From Candidatus Zhuqueibacterota bacterium (GTDB lineage Bacteria > KSB1 > UBA2214), in contig JAKJDB010000112.1 of NCBI GenBank assembly GCA_022706175.1, positions 1-7,371 on the forward strand: DNA of 7,371 nucleotides, given 5' to 3'. The translations under genes and the position numbers were made by a program. Below, one piece after another: positions 1-5,396 of the stretch. Under the pieces are notes generated by a model that had not been told where the DNA came from, searched no databases, and saw only the letters and a program-made list of their open reading frames with translations. Positions within the stretch are counted from its first letter, which is position 1; each line of letters begins with the position of its first letter.

Positions 1-59
1 GCTGCAGCGCCCGCCACTGCTGTGGCGGCCGCTGTGCTGAAAAAAGTCCGTCGGTTCAT
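1..59 (-). CDS. Twin-arginine (Tat) signal-peptide protein, N-terminus only (runs off left edge)
   Basis: Reading leftwards from an ATG whose complement lies at 57-59, 19 codons are visible: MNRRTFFSTAAATAVAGAA. This has the form of a Tat export signal: an Arg-Arg pair followed by T-F-F, then an Ala-rich hydrophobic stretch. A good ribosome binding site, GGAGG (complement at 69-73), sits 9 nt upstream of the ATG, and no stop interrupts the frame to the window edge. The start lies 54 nt after the phosphofructokinase stop on the same strand, so it may be the last visible member of that operon. Proteins with this kind of leader are often periplasmic oxidoreductases of the Gfo/Idh/MocA type or TIM-barrel sugar isomerases, but the mature part is outside the window and no function can be given. 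Confidence 0.72.
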   Translation of the reverse strand, partial: MNRRTFFSTAAATAVAGAA

Positions 60-90
60 GTACGGAATCCTCCACAAGGGATGAGCGAAG

Positions 91-110
91 CGCGGCGACG
101 CGTCGCCGCG
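91..110. repeat. Perfect 20-bp palindrome / GC-rich stem-loop after the phosphofructokinase gene
   Basis: Bases 91-100 (CGCGGCGACG) are the exact reverse complement of 101-110. As RNA this could form a very stable hairpin with a CGCG tetraloop. It lies 3 nt beyond the phosphofructokinase stop and upstream of the Tat-leader gene. No T-run follows on either strand, so it is not a standard intrinsic terminator. It may act as an mRNA 3'-end stabiliser, a processing site or part of a dispersed repeat. Confidence 0.6.
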
Positions 111-113
111 CGG

Positions 114-1403
114 CTATTTACCCAAATGACCGAATCGTTTGATAAAGGTCGAGACGGTCATGTTGCTGTTTTTGGCCAGCGACTGAATAAAGGCCTCGTC
201 TTCGAAATCCCGTTTTTCCAAACGAACCATATAGCTGCGGGCGACCTGATAGGACTCGCTGGTGGTGTCGACCAGACGCACGGCGGTCTTTTTGGTTTCG
301 GGGTCGATGATGTCCTTAAAGTACAGAGGGATCAGTTTGCCGTTGTCCACGCAGATCATCGCGTTCTGTTTGTGGCGCGGATTCTTGCTGAGCAGATAGC
401 GCACGGCGTTGTAGCCCAGATCGCGCGTATATTCCTGATCGAAGGGGATGGGATCGGCGCAGCGCAGGACGTAACCGATGTTGATGTCCACCAGCTGACG
501 ATGGTCGCCCCGTTTTTCGAAACGCCGTTCGATGTTGGATTTGATGATTTTGCCCAGATCGATCTCCGACAGCAGCGGATTGCCAAAGTGGTCGTACTTG
601 AATTCGCTGCGGCGGTTTTTTTTCAGCTCCTTCTCATCCAGGCGCAAGGCCACGCCTTCAGCGATGACCACAACGCCGTGGTTGTGGCCCATGGCGCGCC
701 GTTTGAGGATGGCGCCTTCGATCACGTCGCACACGGATTCGAGTGATATTTTTTTCTTTTGCGGGAACTCTTCGGAGATGATGGCCAGCGTGGCGCCGGC
801 GGATTTGGCGATGCCCAGGCCCAGGTGTCCGGCGCTGCGGCCCATGGCGACGACGATGTACCAGCGGTCCGTGGTACGGGCGTCTTCCATCAAATTTTTC
901 ACCAGCGTGGCGCCCAGATTGCGCGCGGTCTGATAGCCAAAGGTGGGCAGATTGTTGGGCAAGGGCAGATCGTTGTCGATGGTCTTGGGCACGTGGGCGA
1001 ATTTGATCTCGCCCTTGGCGGCGCGGGAGATCTCCACGGCGCCGTAGGCGGTATCGTCGCCGCCGATGGTGATCATATAGCGGATGCCGAGCGATTTAAG
1101 ATGCTCGACCGCGTTTTCGACGCCGCCGGGAATTTTCGTCGGATTGGTGCGGGAGGTGAACAGAATGCTGCCGCCGTCAAAATGAATGCGGGAGACGTCG
1201 CTGATGCGCAGTTCACGGACATGATCGGTAAAATCTTTTTCGCTCTCGCGCACCAGCCATTTATATCCATGCTGCAGGCCGTAGACCGCGAGCTTGTTAC
1301 GACGCGCTTCAATGGTGGCGGCTGCGATCACGCCGTTGATCCCCGGCGCCGGCCCACCACCCACCAGGATCCCCAAGTTGCCGGTGAAGGAATGATTCTT
1401 CAT
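114..1403 (-). CDS. pfp: Pyrophosphate-dependent 6-phosphofructokinase (PPi:fructose-6-phosphate 1-phosphotransferase)
   Basis: A 429-residue cytoplasmic enzyme of the PfkA family that phosphorylates fructose 6-phosphate to fructose 1,6-bisphosphate in glycolysis. The N-terminal glycine loop GGGPAPGIN (residues 15-23), the GGDDT motif (114-118), PKTIDND (139-145, catalytic Asp143) and MGR (187-189) are all present. Asp117 and Lys140 stand where ATP-dependent enzymes have Gly104 and Gly124 (E. coli numbering). In this family that pair marks use of pyrophosphate as phosphoryl donor, and the reaction is then reversible. The frame stays open upstream to 1595, but the start at 1403 is preferred: AGGAG lies 8 nt upstream (complement at 1412-1416), the family motif begins a few residues in, and a longer form would overlap pheA. 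It follows pheA by 50 nt on the same strand. Donor specificity is inferred from the two residues. Confidence 0.93.
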   Translation of the reverse strand: MKNHSFTGNLGILVGGGPAPGINGVIAAATIEARRNKLAVYGLQHGYKWLVRESEKDFTDHVRELRISDVSRIHFDGGSILFTSRTNPTKIPGGVENAVEHLKSLGIRYMITIGGDDTAYGAVEISRAAKGEIKFAHVPKTIDNDLPLPNNLPTFGYQTARNLGATLVKNLMEDARTTDRWYIVVAMGRSAGHLGLGIAKSAGATLAIISEEFPQKKKISLESVCDVIEGAILKRRAMGHNHGVVVIAEGVALRLDEKELKKNRRSEFKYDHFGNPLLSEIDLGKIIKSNIERRFEKRGDHRQLVDINIGYVLRCADPIPFDQEYTRDLGYNAVRYLLSKNPRHKQNAMICVDNGKLIPLYFKDIIDPETKKTAVRLVDTTSESYQVARSYMVRLEKRDFEDEAFIQSLAKNSNMTVSTFIKRFGHLGK

Positions 1404-1453
1404 ATTTTTTTCTCCTGTTTTGTGTGCAGGACGACGCAGGTCCAGCCTTGTCG

Positions 1454-2305
1454 TCACGCTTGTTCTCCATTGCCCGATGGATAAGAACCCAGCACCTTGA
1501 TAAAGGTGGTGATCTCTTCCAGATGACGAATGGCGTTGCGGCATTCCGCCATGCCCAGATGACCGGAAAAATCCAGATAAAAAATATATTCCCACGGTTT
1601 GTTGCGCATGGGGCGTGATTCTATTTTACACAGATCGATGTCGCGCAGCGCAAAGACGCTCAGGCTCTTGAACAGAGCGCCGGCGATGTTCTTCATGGCA
1701 AAGACCACCGAAGTCTTGTTCGGCGCCGCCAGCGGTTCCGGCTGTGCTGCGATCACCAGAAACCGGGTATAGTTCTCCGCCACATCCTGAATTTGTTCCG
1801 CCAGGACCTGCATTCGCAGATCCTGCGCCGCCCGACGGCTGGCGATGGCGGCCGCGTTCTGCAGCTGTCGCTCTTTGATCATTCTGACGCTGCCGGCGGT
1901 GTCAAAGCTCGGGATCGCCTCCACCCCCTCCAGACCGGTGAGAAACAACCGGCATTGTTCCAGCGCCTGAGGGTGGGAATAGATCTTTTTCACCGCTGCC
2001 AGAGTCACGCCGAGGTTGGCGATCAGGGTTTGGTCGATTTTTAAAAACACCTCGCCGACGATGTGCAGGCTTTTTTCCAGCAGCAGGTCAAAATTGCGGT
2101 GGATGCTGCCGGTCAGCGAATTCTCCACCGGAACAAGGCCGTAGTCGGCAAGCCCTTTTTCCACGCTTTCGAACACCTGCTCAAAGGTACGGTTCGGCAG
2201 GCAGTGACAGCGATCGTGGAACACTTTTTGCGCAGCTATCTCGCTGAAAGCATAATGATCGCCCTGGAAGGCGACCGTGACGAAAGGGGAGTCGGTCTCT
2301 TTCAT
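1454..2305 (-). CDS. pheA: Prephenate dehydratase with C-terminal ACT domain
   Basis: Converts prephenate to phenylpyruvate, the committed step to phenylalanine, in the cytoplasm. With the start used here it has 283 residues, the usual size of monofunctional enzymes; no chorismate mutase or aminotransferase domain is attached. The dehydratase domain spans about residues 9-190: VAFQGDHYAFSE near the N-terminus, VPVENSLTGSI (58-68), SHPQALEQC (110-118) and the active-site block NYTRF (178-182). The ACT regulatory domain follows (about 197-275), with GALF (209-212) and ESRP (229-232), the phenylalanine-binding motif, so feedback inhibition by phenylalanine is expected. The ATG at 2305 is chosen by family length; its ribosome binding site is weak. 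An in-frame TTG at 2359 (behind GCAGG) and an ATG at 2341 would add 18 or 12 residues unlike the family. It precedes pfp by 50 nt. Confidence 0.92.
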   Translation of the reverse strand: MKETDSPFVTVAFQGDHYAFSEIAAQKVFHDRCHCLPNRTFEQVFESVEKGLADYGLVPVENSLTGSIHRNFDLLLEKSLHIVGEVFLKIDQTLIANLGVTLAAVKKIYSHPQALEQCRLFLTGLEGVEAIPSFDTAGSVRMIKERQLQNAAAIASRRAAQDLRMQVLAEQIQDVAENYTRFLVIAAQPEPLAAPNKTSVVFAMKNIAGALFKSLSVFALRDIDLCKIESRPMRNKPWEYIFYLDFSGHLGMAECRNAIRHLEEITTFIKVLGSYPSGNGEQA

Positions 2306-2330
2306 ATGATCCGTAAAAAAAATGAACTGA

Positions 2331-2359
2331 AAAATAGGCATCTTGAGTGAAAAAAGCAA
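2331..2359 (-). promoter_or_regulatory. Possible weak sigma70 promoter for pheA-pfp
   Basis: On the minus strand TTGCTT (2354-2359) and TATTTT (2331-2336) are separated by exactly 17 nt. The match is 3 of 6 at -35 and 4 of 6 at -10. Transcription would begin near 2325, about 20 nt before the ATG at 2305, which would fit that start. In an A/T-rich stretch this could be chance. Confidence 0.27.
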
Positions 2360-2405
2360 GATTTACCTGCGGACCGGATCGACGCGCCGTTTGTTATCCG
2401 TTGGT

Positions 2406-2423
2406 GCGCCAGGGCCGTGGCGC
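2406..2423. repeat. Small GC stem-loop between the permease gene and pheA
   Basis: GCGCCA (2406-2411) pairs with TGGCGC (2418-2423) around a 6-base loop, 14 nt beyond the permease stop on the minus strand. No T-run follows in the transcribed direction, so it is not a typical intrinsic terminator. It may mark an mRNA end or processing point between the two halves of the leftward gene set. Confidence 0.3.
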
Positions 2424-2437
2424 CTGAGCAGCGATGG

Positions 2438-3448
2438 TCAGGACGCTGCCGGCGGAGGCGACGGGGTAACGGGGTGAAGCATGCGCCAGGCTTGCCGGCT
2501 GGTGTCCGCTACGCGGCGGCAGAGGAAGAAAAGCGGCAGGGAGAAAAAAGCGCCGGTGTAGCCGGCAAAAGCCAGGCCGGTAAAAAAGCAGGCGAACAGC
2601 ACCGGCTTGCGCACCTCGGGACGGACGCTGCGCAACAAAGGGTTGAGGAACAGGTATTTCATCAGCCAGAGTACGGCAAAACTGATGATCAAACCGATGA
2701 GCGCCAGCAGCCCGCTCTGCTTCCAGGGCAAAAAGATCGACGTGAGCCCGGCTGCCCACGGCAGACCGATCAGGGGCGTCAGACTTCCCAGACCGAACAG
2801 CAGAGCCAGATCATAGCGGTGCGGAAATCCAAGCAGGCTGAGACTCAGCCACCAGCCAAAGGACAACGTCAGGCACGATATCGCCTCTATGGTCAAATAG
2901 CGCGCCAGCTGATCCGGCAACTCATAGAAAAACAGCACGCCCGGCTCGAACCATCGTGCAGGAAATTTTCTCAGCATCGTCCTTCTCAACAACGGTCCGA
3001 CGATCGCAGCCAGGGCGACCAGGCTGAAAGCCCAGCTCAGATATGAACGCTTGACAAACAGATGTTCCCGCACCCGTTGGCTGAAGGACAGAATGGTCTG
3101 TTGCACCTGTTGCACGTTGGTCTGCAGAACGCGGACCGCGTCGGCGTTTTGCGGAAGCGAAGCCCTCACCGGCATGCGGGGGTGTGTCGGCCTGGGCACG
3201 GGATCAAGGAAAAGCCAGAGTACGGCGCAGACCAGTAATAGCGGCCAGAGCGCAAAGTGAGCCGCGGAAAAACCTCGGCGAAATAAATACAACGCGGCGG
3301 ACAGCAGCACCGTCGGCAGCAACACCGGCGCCAGAGCGGGAAAAAGCCGGTCAGTGATCATGAGAAGAAATGCAAGGGCGCTGAACAGGCCGAGCTGTAC
3401 AGCCAGCTTGCCGCGATTGGACTTGTCCAAGTTTATTTCAAAGGGCAT
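2438..3448 (-). CDS. Polytopic inner-membrane protein, divergent AI-2E-transporter-like permease
   Basis: A 336-residue integral membrane protein. Hydrophobic segments are seen at about residues 14-36, 38-57, 64-82, 136-153, 185-207, 212-238, 246-268 and 283-310. Between the third and fourth lies a Gln-rich, probably amphipathic helical stretch (about 103-130). The C-terminal half has the layout of AI-2E family permeases: a LLGFPHRYDLALL segment, then GSLTPLIGLPWAAG (221-234, matching the family's 'P-x-x-G-x' turn), an Asn-Pro near 269-270, and a Gly-rich last helix ending in SLPLF. Sequence similarity is only by pattern, so the family call is tentative; substrates in that family are diverse and mostly unknown. 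The ATG at 3448 lies 11 nt past the stop of the upstream cNMP-fold gene and has no recognisable Shine-Dalgarno sequence, which suggests translational coupling. The C-terminal tail is Pro-rich. Confidence 0.72.
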   Translation of the reverse strand: MPFEINLDKSNRGKLAVQLGLFSALAFLLMITDRLFPALAPVLLPTVLLSAALYLFRRGFSAAHFALWPLLLVCAVLWLFLDPVPRPTHPRMPVRASLPQNADAVRVLQTNVQQVQQTILSFSQRVREHLFVKRSYLSWAFSLVALAAIVGPLLRRTMLRKFPARWFEPGVLFFYELPDQLARYLTIEAISCLTLSFGWWLSLSLLGFPHRYDLALLFGLGSLTPLIGLPWAAGLTSIFLPWKQSGLLALIGLIISFAVLWLMKYLFLNPLLRSVRPEVRKPVLFACFFTGLAFAGYTGAFFSLPLFFLCRRVADTSRQAWRMLHPVTPSPPPAAS

Positions 3449-3459
3449 GGCGGATACGG

Positions 3460-3963
3460 TTATAAAAGGATGTTGGCTTGGTTCAACCGCGCAGTCAGGG
3501 CATGGAACTCGATTCTGGAATCGAGCCATTCCTGATAAATCTCCTGCTGCAACGCAGTCAGAAGCTTGAGCGTCAACGCGGGTTCTTTTTTCTGCAGCAG
3601 GAGGAAATCCTGCCGCACCAGAGCGAGCAGGATACAGGGCTCCAGAGTCAGGGCTGTTTCAGGGTGCTGGTTTTCTTCCGGCCACAGCGCCGCTCGCCCC
3701 AAGGAACGCCCTGCGGTCACAACGGCCAGCCGGTTTATTTTACCATTGTCTCCGCAGCGCTGCAGAGAAAGGGTGCCGCTTTTGAGCAGGTAAAAGCTGA
3801 CCGCCGGCGCATCCTGTTGATAGACGGTCTGGTGGCCGGCCAGGTCCAGAGAATGGAGCAGACGGCTCAAGCGGGTGAACTCGCTGCCGGTGAAACGGCG
3901 GAAGAGGGCAAAGGCCTCCTTATCATCGGCGTAGGGATGGGCGGATAGGGTGGTCACTCCCAT
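3460..3963 (-). CDS. Stand-alone cyclic-nucleotide-binding-fold protein with degenerate ligand pocket
   Basis: A 167-residue soluble protein. Residues about 25-140 follow the CRP/FNR-type beta-roll pattern: GHQTVYQQDAPAVSFYLLKS (43-62), a conserved turn glycine at 63, then a G-x-x-L-G stretch (85-89) and a strand with ETALTLEP (102-109), ending in helices. No DNA-binding helix-turn-helix follows; the protein ends in a helical tail, so it is not a complete transcription factor. In the phosphate-binding cassette the usual Gly-Glu is Gly89-Arg90, and the usual Arg before Ser/Thr-Ala is Glu102, so the two residues that hold the cyclic phosphate are missing or charge-reversed. Binding of cAMP or cGMP is therefore doubtful. 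The ATG at 3963 follows AAGGAG (3-nt spacer) and a strong promoter. The longer frame to 4059 would start upstream of that promoter. It probably works with the downstream permease, which is inference from linkage. Confidence 0.8.
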   Translation of the reverse strand: MGVTTLSAHPYADDKEAFALFRRFTGSEFTRLSRLLHSLDLAGHQTVYQQDAPAVSFYLLKSGTLSLQRCGDNGKINRLAVVTAGRSLGRAALWPEENQHPETALTLEPCILLALVRQDFLLLQKKEPALTLKLLTALQQEIYQEWLDSRIEFHALTARLNQANILL

Positions 3964-3985
3964 GGTCTCCTTTTCTGATCGACAA

Positions 3986-4014
3986 AATATAGGCAACGGC
4001 AACCAGAGTGTCAA
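3986..4014 (-). promoter_or_regulatory. Near-consensus sigma70 promoter for the leftward gene set
   Basis: On the minus strand the -35 box TTGACA (complement TGTCAA at 4009-4014) matches 6 of 6. The -10 box TATATT (complement AATATA at 3986-3991) matches 5 of 6, and the spacer is exactly 17 nt. Transcription should start near 3979, giving a leader of about 16 nt before the ATG at 3963. This is the best promoter in the window and fixes the start of the cNMP-fold gene. Confidence 0.75.
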
Positions 4015-4071
4015 GGTGAAAAGCTGCGCGGCCGGCGAGGCAACGCGGTCAAGGTGCATTTTTTATTGATT

Positions 4072-4099
4072 TTGTCCTGTTTTCCTTGTACTTTACATT
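4072..4099 (+). promoter_or_regulatory. Possible promoter for the rightward envC-holB-ricT set
   Basis: TTGTCC (4072-4077) and TACATT (4094-4099) are 16 nt apart; an overlapping alternative is TTGATT (4066-4071) with TACTTT (4089-4094), 17 nt apart. Each box matches consensus at only 3 or 4 positions, but this is the A/T-rich part of the intergenic region and lies at a sensible distance from the ATG at 4191, leaving a leader of about 85 nt. Confidence 0.35.
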
Positions 4100-4113
4100 T
4101 AATTCTGCTGCGA

Positions 4114-4147
4114 GGATGAAGCGCATAACAGCGGGATGAGCAAAGCG
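4114..4147 (+). repeat. Short direct repeats GGATGA(..)AAGCG in the envC leader
   Basis: GGATGAAGCG (4114-4123) is followed exactly 20 nt on by GGATGAGCAAAGCG (4134-4147), and GCGATGAG overlaps the end. A third copy, GGGATGAGCGAAGCG, lies at 78-92 beside the palindrome downstream of pfp and differs from 4133-4147 at one base in 15. The remainder of the 227-bp intergenic region holds the two promoters and a TTGTCCTGT direct repeat (4072-4080 and 4159-4167), and nothing else recognisable. Confidence 0.4.
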
Positions 4148-4190
4148 ATGAGTCAAGATTGTCCTGTGGTGTAAAGGATCGGCAAGTGGG

Positions 4191-5396
4191 ATGAAGAGGT
4201 TTCATTTCAAACGGTTCGGGGTTGCCGCCTGGTCGATGTGCATGGCCTGGTCTGCCGTGTCCGGGCAGGATGAGGTGAGCAGCAGAAAAAATGAGCTCGC
4301 CGCTCTGCGACAGCAAGGTGCTGCCTATGAAAAGGAACTGAAAAAGCAGAGCCGGGATGAAGCCGTGGAACTCAAGTATTTGGCCAATCTAAACAAAGAG
4401 ATCGATCTGACCCGCATGTATGTCACGGCGCTGAACCGCGATCTGCGTCGTCTGGAGCAACAGGTGGGCCGTCGCGGCCAGGAGATTGATGGATTGGATG
4501 CGGAGCGGCGGCGATTGCGCGAGGTGGTGAAAAAGCGGGTGGTTCAATTTTACAAGCACAGGCGGGCGAAAGAGATAGAATGGCTTCTGAGCATCCAGTC
4601 GTGGGACCAGCTCAAGGCGTGGATGAAATATGAAAAACTGATCGCTGATAACGATCGCCGCAATCTGCAGGCGCTGCAGGACCGCGGCCAGGCGCTGCAG
4701 CGTGAACAGAGTTTTGTCCGCATCGAGATGCAGGAGAAGGAGCGCAGCCTGCAGGAAAAGCGGCGCGAAGAGGACCGCCTGCAGAGCAGCCTGCAAAAGC
4801 GACAGGCCTTGTTGATCAATCTGCAGAAGAATAAAAAGCTGGTGCAATCCCGGCTGGCAGAGATCAAAGCGTCGGAAAAAGAGATCGGCAAGCTGATCGC
4901 GCAGGCGGAAAAAGCGCGCAAAGCGCAGGCGAAGAAAAAGAGCAAGCAGCCCGGGGCCGGGCCGGCGCCGGCGCAGACGGTTGTCTCCGGTCATCAGTTT
5001 TCCGATTTAAAGGGCCGGATGAGTTGGCCCACCACCGGCACCATCGTCAGCCATTTCGGCCGTGAGCGCCATCCGGCGCTGAATACGGTGACGGAAAACC
5101 TCGGCATCGAAATCAAGGCGCAACTGGGCAATCCTGTGATCACTGTGGACGACGGCGTGGTGCAGACCATCACCTGGCAGCGCAGCCGCGGCAATATCAT
5201 CATCATCAGTCATGACAATGGATTTTATACAGTATACACCCATCTCCAGGACATCCGCGTGGCCGAATCTCAACCCGTGAAGCGCGGCCAGACCATCGGC
5301 ACAGTGGGCGACACCGGCTCATTGATCGGGCCGGTGCTGCACTTTCAAATCTGGAAAAATACGACCAATCTCAACCCCGAGGAGTGGCTGGGGTGA
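4191..5396 (+). CDS. envC: EnvC-like exported coiled-coil protein with degenerate LytM/M23 domain (murein hydrolase activator)
   Basis: A 401-residue envelope protein that probably activates peptidoglycan amidases during cell separation. A signal peptide is clear: basic start MKRFHFKRFG, hydrophobic 11-23, likely cleavage near residue 25. Residues about 28-250 are a long Glu/Lys/Arg/Gln-rich coiled coil, with a Lys-rich then Pro/Ala linker to about 265. The LytM (peptidase M23) domain fills 276-400. Its active site is incomplete: the zinc ligands of the H-x3-D motif are Asn303 and Glu307, and the first His of the H-x-H motif is Val382, while His351 and His384 remain. E. coli EnvC also lacks zinc-site residues and acts as an activator, not an enzyme, so the same is inferred here. 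The ATG at 4191 is the only usual start codon after the upstream in-frame stop; its ribosome binding site is poor. The stop overlaps the holB start by 4 nt. Confidence 0.88.
   Translation: MKRFHFKRFGVAAWSMCMAWSAVSGQDEVSSRKNELAALRQQGAAYEKELKKQSRDEAVELKYLANLNKEIDLTRMYVTALNRDLRRLEQQVGRRGQEIDGLDAERRRLREVVKKRVVQFYKHRRAKEIEWLLSIQSWDQLKAWMKYEKLIADNDRRNLQALQDRGQALQREQSFVRIEMQEKERSLQEKRREEDRLQSSLQKRQALLINLQKNKKLVQSRLAEIKASEKEIGKLIAQAEKARKAQAKKKSKQPGAGPAPAQTVVSGHQFSDLKGRMSWPTTGTIVSHFGRERHPALNTVTENLGIEIKAQLGNPVITVDDGVVQTITWQRSRGNIIIISHDNGFYTVYTHLQDIRVAESQPVKRGQTIGTVGDTGSLIGPVLHFQIWKNTTNLNPEEWLG

Noticed and set aside
91..110. Intrinsic terminator after pfp
   Set aside because: The stem is strong, but no T-run follows on either strand, so it is listed only as a palindrome.
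81..1484. Two long plus-strand frames (81-746, 759-1484) opposite the phosphofructokinase
   Set aside because: They are antisense to a gene with clear catalytic motifs, have no recognisable domains, and arise from GC-rich codon bias.
1404..1595. N-terminal extension of the phosphofructokinase frame by 64 codons
   Set aside because: It overlaps the 3' end of pheA, its residues are unlike the family, and a well-placed AGGAG supports the ATG at 1403.
2417..3046. Plus-strand Gln/Arg-rich frame opposite the permease
   Set aside because: The low-complexity composition is the complement of membrane-protein codons; no start signal or domain was seen.
3964..4059. Upstream extension of the cNMP-fold protein to 4059
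   Set aside because: The strong promoter lies inside the extension, with its start point near 3979, so only the ATG at 3963 would be on the transcript.
4011..4316. 101-codon minus-strand frame across the intergenic region
   Set aside because: It overlaps the start of envC and both promoter regions, with no ribosome binding site or recognisable domain.
4660..4800. Repeated CTGCAG-containing units in envC as a DNA repeat
   Set aside because: These follow from repeated Leu-Gln codons in the coiled coil and vary in spacing.
4389..4994. 201-codon minus-strand frame opposite the EnvC coiled coil
   Set aside because: Its Leu/Phe-rich composition is the mirror of Lys/Glu/Gln coiled-coil codons, not a membrane protein.
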